Origin: Deltaproteobacteria bacterium UBA6967
GTDB lineage: Bacteria > SAR324 > NAC60-12
DNA length: 27,489 bases
NCBI GenBank assembly: GCA_002450295.1
Contig: DJYX01000144.1
Coordinates: 1-27,489, forward strand
Direction: 5' to 3'
This document shows positions 21,495-27,489 of this stretch, piece by piece; the first letter of the stretch is position 1, and every line of letters begins with the position of its first letter. The notes under the pieces were generated by a model. That model did no database searches. It had not been told where the DNA came from and saw only the letters and a program-made list of their open reading frames with translations. Made by a program: the position numbers and the translations under genes.

Positions 21495-23185
21495 CCCCCA
21501 ATGAGTGCTTGAGCTATTGGTTGATTGAAGAGTTGGTGGCTCAAGGCATCACACAATTCTGTATCTCACCCGGTTCTCGTTCCACCCCTTTGACAGTTGC
21601 TGCTGCTCGACATCCTCAAGCAAACACACGAATTTTTCTGGATGAGCGGGCTGCTGCCTATTTTGCAATAGGCTGGGCTCGTGCTACAGATCAAGCAGCA
21701 GCCCTGATTTGTACCTCAGGGACAGCTGGAGCCAATTACTACCCAGCGATAATTGAAGCCAGTGTGGAACACCTACCCTTGTTGGCAATTACTGCAGACC
21801 GACCTCCAGAATTACAACAAACTGGGGCCAATCAAACAGTTGATCAAAATCGACTTTTTGGTAGTCATACTCGCTGGTTTTATGATCCAGGATGCCCAGA
21901 TCAAACTTTACAAGAAAGTACTTTCAAATCATGGGCTGCCCAAGCCGTTCTGAGAAGTGCCTACCCAGATCCAGGTCCAGTTCATCTGAACATACCTTTT
22001 CGTGAACCATTCCTAGCTGATAAAGAACCCAGCCTTCCGAAAGAAACCTTACCAAATTTTCAACTAGGTATCCCACGCCAAAAACTGGCTATGGAAGATC
22101 TACAAGTGCTTCGTCAAATCCTGAAGGCAGACCGTGGATTAGTCACCCTTGGAGAGCTCCCAATTCGTGCTCAGTCCTCGGTGGGGAATTTTTTAAAAAA
22201 ACTGAACTGGCCGGTCTTTGCGGACACCACATCTGGATTTCGTTTTGGAAACTTAACTCAACGCATTGATCTGGCTGATCAACTCTTGCTTCAGGATCAT
22301 TGGCGAAAGACTGAACCAGAGGTTTGGATTCATCTAGGAAATCAATTCGTTTCAAAACGCTGGCTGCAATGGTGGCAAGACTGCAACTCAACTCGTAAGA
22401 TCGTCATCACGAATCATCCTGAGAGACAGATACCGTCTCAACGTTCTCATTGGCGTTTGCAAATGGACTGGGAGGCACTTGATGAAATTCTATCCAGCAC
22501 AGAAGCAAATCTCTCACGAACTCAGTGGCTGGAACAATGGAAGCTGGGTTCCCAAGCATTGGAAGAGCAGGCTGCACAGTGGTGGGATAAAACAGAGAGA
22601 TTTGGAGAAGTATCTATCGTTCGAGAGCTAGTTCGTCAAATTCCAACAGAACATGCCCTTTTTGTTGGGAACAGCCTGCCAATTCGTGAAGTGGATATGC
22701 TCTCAGCAAATCGGAATATTCCTTTACGAGTAGCGGCTAATCGAGGAGCCAGCGGGATTGATGGTCAAATTGCAACTGCCTGTGGATGGGCTATGGGCCA
22801 TCGGCAACCAACCACAATTCTCTTAGGCGATCTTTCTGCAATGCATGATCTGAATTCTCTTCTGTTGATACGAGAGAGCCAGGTTCCTATGACCCTGATT
22901 ATTCTGAACAATGATGGCGGAGGGATTTTTTCAATGCTGCCCATCTCCAACCAGAAGGATGTTTTTGAGGGTTTTTTTGGTACACCACATGGTTGCGAAT
23001 TTTTGAAAGTTGCGGCAATGTTCGATCTACCTTACTTCCAGCCAAAAAATCTGAAACAGCTCCAGAAAAGTTTTCAAGAGGCATGGCATTCAGACAAATC
23101 TTCGCTGATTGAAGTCAAGACTGACCGTGAACAAATAGCAGCACAACTTATGGCTTGGCAAGATCATGTCAAAAATCATTCTTGA
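21491..23185 (+). CDS. menD: SEPHCHC synthase (menaquinone biosynthesis)
   Basis: ThDP-dependent enzyme joining isochorismate and 2-oxoglutarate to form 2-succinyl-5-enolpyruvyl-6-hydroxy-3-cyclohexene-1-carboxylate. At 564 residues the length is normal. The N-terminal domain holds CISPGSRSTPLTVAAARHP and the catalytic Glu52 in FLDERAAAYFAIGWAR, then ADRPPELQQTGANQTVDQ. The C-terminal ThDP domain has ANRGASGIDGQIATACG, LGDLSAMHDLNSLL and ILNNDGGGIFSMLP. The start overlaps menF. After the stop a shikimate-kinase-like gene follows. The later genes menH, menC, menB and menE are not in this window, so the pathway must be completed elsewhere. Confidence 0.93.
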   Translation: MTPNECLSYWLIEELVAQGITQFCISPGSRSTPLTVAAARHPQANTRIFLDERAAAYFAIGWARATDQAAALICTSGTAGANYYPAIIEASVEHLPLLAITADRPPELQQTGANQTVDQNRLFGSHTRWFYDPGCPDQTLQESTFKSWAAQAVLRSAYPDPGPVHLNIPFREPFLADKEPSLPKETLPNFQLGIPRQKLAMEDLQVLRQILKADRGLVTLGELPIRAQSSVGNFLKKLNWPVFADTTSGFRFGNLTQRIDLADQLLLQDHWRKTEPEVWIHLGNQFVSKRWLQWWQDCNSTRKIVITNHPERQIPSQRSHWRLQMDWEALDEILSSTEANLSRTQWLEQWKLGSQALEEQAAQWWDKTERFGEVSIVRELVRQIPTEHALFVGNSLPIREVDMLSANRNIPLRVAANRGASGIDGQIATACGWAMGHRQPTTILLGDLSAMHDLNSLLLIRESQVPMTLIILNNDGGGIFSMLPISNQKDVFEGFFGTPHGCEFLKVAAMFDLPYFQPKNLKQLQKSFQEAWHSDKSSLIEVKTDREQIAAQLMAWQDHVKNHS

Positions 23186-23241
23186 AATCGGAGTTTATCC
23201 ATTAGTTCTTGCTCCAAACGTATCTGTCCCATTTCCAGTTC

Positions 23242-23760
23242 ATGAAAAAAAGGCTGCATAAGAACTTAATCCTGCTGGGCATGCCTGGTTCTGGGAAAAG
23301 CACGCTGGGGGCGCTTCTTGCTGAAAAGCTAGGGTGGCACCTAGTGGATACAGATTTACTGATGGAAGCAAAGCATGATCGCCCACTTCAGGATATCTTT
23401 GATGGCTTGGGATACGAAGGATTCTGCGTAGAAGAAGAGCGAACCCTGCTTCAACTGGAGGGAGAGCAACAGATCATCTCGACTGGTGGCAGTGCCGTCT
23501 ACAGCGAATCTGCAATGTCGCATCTGGGAAGTTTGGGACTAAGGATCTTCCTAAACCTACCCTTGGAGGATGTCCTCAGTAGAGTAACCAATTTTGAAAA
23601 AAGAGGAATCGCCTGTCAACCCGGACAGGATCTGGCAGAGCTCTTTAGAGAGCGACACCCCCTTTATTTGCGATATGCGGATCAAGTCATTGAGACGGGG
23701 GGGATGTCTATTGAACAACAGGTTCAGCAGCTGCAGAATTTGCTAAACCACGGAAACTAA
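23242..23760 (+). CDS. Shikimate-kinase-like P-loop kinase (altered substrate site)
   Basis: A 172-residue P-loop kinase of the AroK fold. The P-loop is GMPGSGKST (13-21), then VDTD (35-38), the glycine pair in STGGSAV (82-83), a lid with FEKRGIACQPGQ (R121 present), and RERHPLYLRYADQVI (R138 present). Where shikimate kinases have GFR..E, this protein has GFCVEEE, so the shikimate-carboxylate-binding Arg is Cys62. The lid (RGIACQPGQ) also differs from the usual RPLL. I recall a subgroup of AroK homologues with this pattern whose substrate is unclear. The ATG at 23242 is chosen by homology; a TTG at 23209 would add 11 residues and has CGGAG upstream. It lies 56 bases after menD. It may be a true shikimate kinase or a paralogue. 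Confidence 0.68.
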   Translation: MKKRLHKNLILLGMPGSGKSTLGALLAEKLGWHLVDTDLLMEAKHDRPLQDIFDGLGYEGFCVEEERTLLQLEGEQQIISTGGSAVYSESAMSHLGSLGLRIFLNLPLEDVLSRVTNFEKRGIACQPGQDLAELFRERHPLYLRYADQVIETGGMSIEQQVQQLQNLLNHGN

Positions 23761-23778
23761 CCGTCCTGGCAGAATAGC

Positions 23779-24693
23779 TCAAAATTTCTGTGTCGCGTTG
23801 ACTCCCAGCCAATTCAAAACGTAATCATCCCCATCATCCCAAACGAGTGAAATTCGATAGTTCAGACCAAGGTTGAATCGCTCATACTGTTTCAGCCAGC
23901 GTGTTCCAATATTTTGCTGATCCATTTCTTGCCCATCGACTCGCTCAAAAGTTGCTCCAAAAACATGTTTATCCACAGCATATTCCCCATCCACGTACAG
24001 ACCAAGCGAGGTTTCAACTTTGGAATTGAGTGGCGTCTGGAAAAAATCCAGACCCACCTCATAAGAGGTGTTCTCATCCTGCTGACCACCACCAAGTCGT
24101 AACTGTCCTCCATCCCCAATCCCACTGGGTCCATTGAAAAGTTGGACACTTCCCCCGATTAGGTAATCTTCTTGATCCAGAATCATTTTTCCACCAACGA
24201 CCCCCAAAGTAGAGGATAGGCCAATCACACCTACCGAGTACTTGCCAACACTCACCGCCAAATGCGACTTTCCATCGTCAAACTCTTCGGCTGTTTCCAC
24301 CACCAACATCTCTTCAGTAGCATCTAATCGAGATGATGAACTCCCCACAGTCATTGTTCCAAAATTTCCAAGACTGATTTGCGTATAGGTAAAAGACAAA
24401 TTTCGTTGTTCATTGAGTTGAAAATCGACACTCGTTGAAATCAGTCCACCTGTAACGTCTACATCATCAATCTTTCCATAAATTACCTCTTCAAGACTCA
24501 GAGACATCCTACCGTTTTCATCTTTGATTTCGTTCAGTGCTCCGTTGTTATTGGTTTGTACTGCAAAAGAAGGAACCGCCACACGACTATTTTTTAAATC
24601 CAGTGTAGGCAAATCTGCCCAAACAATTGTGGCAGAAGATCCCGAGAGAATAGCAAGTACAACCCTAGCAAAAAATCTTGAAGCAAAGCTCAT
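23779..24693 (-). CDS. Orphan outer-membrane beta-barrel-type protein
   Basis: A 304-residue protein with a signal peptide (residues 1-26, ending ATIVWA before DLPT). The rest alternates polar and hydrophobic residues in many short stretches such as LSFTYTQISLG, SHLAVSVGKYSVGVIGL and FNLGLNYRISLVW. The last residues are GVNATQKF, with the C-terminal Phe used by the barrel-assembly machinery. These are the hallmarks of a small outer-membrane barrel, perhaps porin-like. I do not recognise a family. The gene is divergent from the HTH gene and convergent (18 bases) with the kinase gene. A TTGACA promoter candidate lies about 95 bases upstream. Low similarity to known porins is possible, so function is left open. 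Confidence 0.65.
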   Translation of the reverse strand: MSFASRFFARVVLAILSGSSATIVWADLPTLDLKNSRVAVPSFAVQTNNNGALNEIKDENGRMSLSLEEVIYGKIDDVDVTGGLISTSVDFQLNEQRNLSFTYTQISLGNFGTMTVGSSSSRLDATEEMLVVETAEEFDDGKSHLAVSVGKYSVGVIGLSSTLGVVGGKMILDQEDYLIGGSVQLFNGPSGIGDGGQLRLGGGQQDENTSYEVGLDFFQTPLNSKVETSLGLYVDGEYAVDKHVFGATFERVDGQEMDQQNIGTRWLKQYERFNLGLNYRISLVWDDGDDYVLNWLGVNATQKF

Positions 24694-24764
24694 TTTTGTT
24701 CCTATGATTGGTTGGCGGTTAGATCTTCAGAATTTACTCTTTATGCTGCATGGGCAGCAAAAGG

Positions 24765-24794
24765 TTTACATTTCCTAAATTATCATAGTGTCAA
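24765..24794 (-). promoter_or_regulatory. Candidate promoter for the barrel-protein gene
   Basis: On the minus strand a perfect TTGACA (24794-24789) is followed after 18 bases by TGTAAA (24770-24765), a moderate -10. It lies about 70-100 bases before the gene start. The wider 289-base divergent gap also has a TGCTGC/GCAGCA hairpin (24744-24759) and the paired arms AAAAGAT and ATCTTTT near 24814-24839. Confidence 0.4.
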
Positions 24795-24982
24795 TTGCAG
24801 AAAAATTCCCCCAAAAGATGGTGCTAATTCTATCTTTTAGGCTGCTAATCTTTTTTGGAATCAGATTTATGGTGAAAGGCACCTCATAGAATCAAATTTA
24901 AAAATTCAGCAAATCTTAATCAAAATCTAACATCTCACTAGTAATAATTCGGGTGCATCACTTAACTTTCTCGGAGTAATTA

Positions 24983-25297
24983 GTGAGTACAGAATTTCAA
25001 CCCACGGTCAATCCTGAGCAGCTTCTTTATCTATCCATTCGTCTTGGAGCCCCTAAAAAGCTGCAAGTGATGCTGTCTTGCCTACAGCATGTTGATGGTC
25101 AAGGTGAATTGAAATTACCTGTAACTAAGACTGCAGCTGAACTGGATTGTTCCCGTGAATATGTATCAAGAGTACTCTCCGAGTTGGTCAACCAAGGGGT
25201 CCTAACAGATCTTGCACCGGTTGCCCATCCAGGTCGTGGAGGTCGGCGTTTTCGGCTGGCTGAAGGCCTGATCACCTCCTCTAGTTACCCCTCTTAA
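24983..25297 (+). CDS. Crp-type winged-helix DNA-binding protein without sensor domain
   Basis: A 104-residue protein that is essentially one winged helix-turn-helix of the Crp/Fnr type. KLPVTKTAAELDCSREYVS and RVLSELVNQGVL form the helix-turn-helix (recognition helix about 57-69), and the wing is HPGRGGRRFRL (82-92). The cyclic-nucleotide-binding beta-roll that precedes this domain in Crp/Fnr proteins is absent. The start is GTG with GGAG six bases upstream, which fits well, so truncation by a wrong start is unlikely; no in-frame extension was found. A solute-binding-protein gene starts about 170 bases downstream, and an inverted repeat lies between them, so this may be its local regulator. 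Confidence 0.75.
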   Translation: MSTEFQPTVNPEQLLYLSIRLGAPKKLQVMLSCLQHVDGQGELKLPVTKTAAELDCSREYVSRVLSELVNQGVLTDLAPVAHPGRGGRRFRLAEGLITSSSYPS

Positions 25298-25365
25298 GCT
25301 TTCTCCACTCCCTCATCTTTGACAGATAATCTCCCGTAAGAAGAAACCAGAAGAAGATCCGCCTT

Positions 25366-25394
25366 GAAATGTGATCTAATTGCAAGCACATTTC
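25366..25394. promoter_or_regulatory. Inverted repeat upstream of the transporter operon
   Basis: GAAATGTG (25366-25373) and CACATTTC (25387-25394) form perfect eight-base arms separated by 13 bases. It lies about 70 bases before the ATG of the binding-protein gene and downstream of the Crp-type gene. The half-site contains TGTG, reminiscent of Crp half-sites, but the arms are spaced more widely than the TGTGA-N6-TCACA consensus. Confidence 0.4.
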
Positions 25395-25465
25395 GTCTGG
25401 TTTGCGTCCCATCTTGGGAAGCATTGGCGTTAGCCTTATTGCCCAACCTCCGCTGGGAGATTTAC

Positions 25466-26488
25466 ATGAGAATAGCAAAACGAATTGGTGCTCTGATGGG
25501 TGCCATGCTGATAGGAAGTGTGCTGCAGGCAGCAGATCGGCTGACTCTATACTGTAGCCCACAAATCGAATGGTGTGAGTTAATGGTCAACACCTTCGAA
25601 AAACAAACTGGTATCCGTGTATCCATGACCCGCAAGAGTTCAGGGGAAACTCTCGCACAAATCAAAGCAGAAAAATCCAATCCCAAAGGCGATGTCTGGT
25701 GGGGTGGAACGGGAGATCCACATTTGCAGGCCGCTGAAGAGGGTTTGACTGAAGTCTACAATTCCCCAATGCTTTCCCAACTTCAGGATTGGGCCCTATC
25801 TCCTCACAAAGCCACTGGAGGACGCACGGTGGGCATCTACATGGGTGGGCTCGGATATGGCTACAACAAGGAATTATTGGCCAGTAAAGGGCTTCCTGCC
25901 CCGAAATGCTGGAAAGACCTGCTTAATCCTGCTTTCAAGAACGAAGTGCAGATCGCCAATCCAAACACTTCGGGAACCTCCTACACAACCCTAGCAACCA
26001 TGGTGCAGCTGTTTGGAGAAGAAGGTGGCTTTGACTTCATGAAGCAACTACATCAGAACGTTAGCCAATACACCAAGTCTGGTTCTGCGCCGATCAAGGC
26101 AGCAGCAATTGGTGAAACTACTGTTGGGATTGTTTTCATGCACGATGCGGTAACCCAAGCAGTCAAGGGAATGCCAATTCAGACTGTCGCCCCCTGCGAG
26201 GGAACAGGCTACGAAATTGGTTCGATGAGCATCATCAAAGGCGCTCGCAACATGGACAGCGCAAAGAAGTTCTATGATTTTGCACTGACTGCAGATATTC
26301 AGAGCATGGCTGCTAGTGTTGGAGCTTACCAAGTTCCCTCGAATAAAGGTGCAAAAGTACCCAAGGAAGCTCCAGATCTGGATAGCGTAAAGGTCATTGA
26401 TTACGACCACGCAAAATACGGTTCAAAGGATGTAAGAACCAGCCTGCTCTCCAAGTGGGATAACGAAGTCTCGACCCTGCCTCGGTGA
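25466..26488 (+). CDS. FbpA/AfuA-class periplasmic solute-binding protein
   Basis: A 340-residue binding protein with a signal peptide (residues 1 to about 22, MRIAKRIGALMGAMLIGSVL). Segments such as RKSSGETLAQIKAEKSNPKG and DVWWGGTGDPHLQAAEEG place it in the iron(III)/AfuA class of ABC transporter binding proteins. The usual pair of adjacent iron-ligand tyrosines is not seen. Instead an adjacent His226-Asp227 occurs in FMHDAV and Glu250 in GTGYEIG, 24 residues after the His, the same spacing as in the sugar-phosphate binder AfuA as I remember it. The start at 25466 is chosen because GGGAGA is placed well and the signal peptide follows; a frame 34 codons longer has no support. GTGA overlap joins it to the permease gene. 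Confidence 0.78.
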   Translation: MRIAKRIGALMGAMLIGSVLQAADRLTLYCSPQIEWCELMVNTFEKQTGIRVSMTRKSSGETLAQIKAEKSNPKGDVWWGGTGDPHLQAAEEGLTEVYNSPMLSQLQDWALSPHKATGGRTVGIYMGGLGYGYNKELLASKGLPAPKCWKDLLNPAFKNEVQIANPNTSGTSYTTLATMVQLFGEEGGFDFMKQLHQNVSQYTKSGSAPIKAAAIGETTVGIVFMHDAVTQAVKGMPIQTVAPCEGTGYEIGSMSIIKGARNMDSAKKFYDFALTADIQSMAASVGAYQVPSNKGAKVPKEAPDLDSVKVIDYDHAKYGSKDVRTSLLSKWDNEVSTLPR

Positions 26489-27489
26489 GTTCAACCTCTC
26501 TTAGCCTCTCTCGTCGCATTCAGCGGGGGGAGGCAACTCCATACCTTTTTCGTAAAGCTCTCCTACTTTGGCTTATCGTTGGTTGGTTTGGTGCCTTGGT
26601 GCTTCCTTGGTACCAAGCCTACGACGGCTTCTGGAGTTTTATCTGGATTGAAGATGGCTGGCCGCTGGATGACGAATATGCTCCAGGCATCTTGCAGATC
26701 TTCATGCAAGGTCGCTTTTGGCTGCTACCACTGCTGATCTGCATCGGACTACCGATCATTTGTTTGGGTTGGAAGCGTGATGATCCAAGGCTTGCCAGTC
26801 TTCTTATGGGCTGCGGTGGTGTTGGCCTTTGTTGGATCTTGTTGCAGGGCTTTCTCATTGGATTGCGAGGTTGGAATAGCGAAGCTCTCCAGCTCTTGCT
26901 CGACAGTTCTGGTCCATCACAGGAAGGCATGGGTTATGGGGCTCTGTTGGTTGCCAGTTGCCTGCTTTTCCTATTTACCCAAGGTTGGAGCTTACGTGGT
27001 GGAGTGCAAGGAGATGGTTTTGTCACAGGCTCAATCGGTCTGAACGTTCTGCTTGTACTGCTTTTCATCTTCTATCCCGTTGTCAAAATCCTGTTCAGTG
27101 CCTTGCTGAATGAAGATGGTGCGCTCGCCCCTGTTCTGTTTCTAGAGAAACTCACATCTACTAGAATCTGGCAGCTTAGCTGTCTGAACAGCTCACTCAA
27201 TTGTGGGGTTGCCTGGAACTCGCTCTACTTGGCAATCTTGGTTGGCGTGACTACCACTCTTCTGGGGCTAGCCTTTGCGCTGCTTGTTACGCGGACTTCT
27301 ATTCGAGGGAAACAAACCCTTCGCGCTATCACTTTGCTTCCGATCATCACTCCACCATTTGTAATTGGCTTAGCCGTTATCCTTTTGTTCGGTCGCTCTG
27401 GAGTGGTAAATAATTTTCTGGAATGGGCTTTTGGTATTCCTCCTACCCGTTGGATCTATGGTCTTCCAGGTGTTTGGTTTGCTCAAACG
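26485..27489 (+). CDS. FbpB/AfuB-class ABC transporter permease (partial, GTG start)
   Basis: An open frame of 335 codons from GTG 26485 to the window end, with no stop, so the 3' end is missing. Its GTG overlaps the TGA of the binding-protein gene, which explains the start choice. Many hydrophobic stretches are present, about five in the first 200 residues, before the family-typical core begins near NSLYLAILVGVTTTLLGLAF and continues with LVTRTSIRGKQTLRAITLLP, IITPPFVIGLAVILLFGRSG and GIPPTRWIYGLPGV. This is the inner-membrane channel of the iron/AfuB class, a fused permease that normally contains two transmembrane domains in about 700 residues. The ATPase gene would be expected beyond the window. 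Confidence 0.8.
   Translation, partial: MSSTSLSLSRRIQRGEATPYLFRKALLLWLIVGWFGALVLPWYQAYDGFWSFIWIEDGWPLDDEYAPGILQIFMQGRFWLLPLLICIGLPIICLGWKRDDPRLASLLMGCGGVGLCWILLQGFLIGLRGWNSEALQLLLDSSGPSQEGMGYGALLVASCLLFLFTQGWSLRGGVQGDGFVTGSIGLNVLLVLLFIFYPVVKILFSALLNEDGALAPVLFLEKLTSTRIWQLSCLNSSLNCGVAWNSLYLAILVGVTTTLLGLAFALLVTRTSIRGKQTLRAITLLPIITPPFVIGLAVILLFGRSGVVNNFLEWAFGIPPTRWIYGLPGVWFAQT

Noticed and set aside
25367..25393. Crp site (TGTGA-N6-TCACA) before the transporter operon
   Set aside because: TGTGA is present, but the opposite half is GCACA at wider spacing; listed instead as a plain inverted repeat.
1..27489. CRISPR arrays, tRNA or rRNA genes, transposases, phage genes, toxin-antitoxin or defence clusters
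   Set aside because: No regularly spaced repeats, RNA-gene signatures or recognisable mobile or defence proteins were found on either strand.

Overview
The window reads as chromosomal DNA of a Gram-negative heterotroph. Evidence for an outer membrane is a signal-peptide protein with beta-barrel-type alternation ending in Phe, plus two periplasmic-binding-protein ABC systems. There are no rRNA or tRNA genes, transposase, CRISPR array or phage genes. The mix of a rhizobial-type glycerol ABC transporter, menaquinone genes, CRY-DASH and iron/sugar-phosphate-type uptake would fit a marine proteobacterial lineage. SAR324 is my guess, at low confidence, because no phylogenetic marker was compared.

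Layout. (1) 1-5199, minus strand: a tightly packed five-gene ABC operon (binding protein, two ATPases, two permeases; the last is cut by the window edge). It matches the GlpV-S-T-P-Q glycerol importer known from Rhizobium, with a promoter candidate near 5293-5321 and a hairpin between the binding-protein gene and the rest. (2) 5200-6045: a gene-poor stretch holding several perfect-stem hairpins, a pair of related 40-base hairpin repeats and two very small plus-strand ORFs. (3) 11176-6046, minus strand: ilvB-ilvN, then an S66 LD-carboxypeptidase, a 60-aa membrane protein and a long cystathionine gamma-synthase-like PLP enzyme, with gaps or overlaps of a few bases downstream of ilvN. (4) 11534-13602, plus strand: a Fur-family regulator and an argininosuccinate lyase homologue. 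(5) 16562-13604, minus strand: a membrane-anchored TlpA-type thioredoxin, a PAS-only protein and a DegT-type aminotransferase. (6) 16578-23760, plus strand: typA/bipA, CRY-DASH, menF-menD (overlapping) and a shikimate-kinase-like P-loop kinase lacking an expected Arg. (7) 24693-23779, minus strand: an orphan outer-membrane barrel candidate. (8) 24983-27489, plus strand: a Crp-type DNA-binding domain without a sensor domain, then a binding protein and a large permease of the FbpA/AfuA-FbpB/AfuB class. The binding protein carries a His-Asp...Glu spacing that recalls the sugar-phosphate binder AfuA rather than a ferric binder.

How they work together: the window combines carbon uptake (glycerol, perhaps sugar phosphates), amino-acid synthesis (branched-chain, arginine, sulfur amino acids), early menaquinone synthesis, cell-wall recycling and redox/light-related functions. 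No single new multi-gene system is certain. The best leads are the ATPase pair with one degenerate catalytic site, the STR2-like two-part PLP enzyme, the altered shikimate-kinase homologue next to menFD, the AfuA-like transporter beside a sensorless Crp-type regulator, and the hairpin-rich segment at 5.33-6.04 kb.
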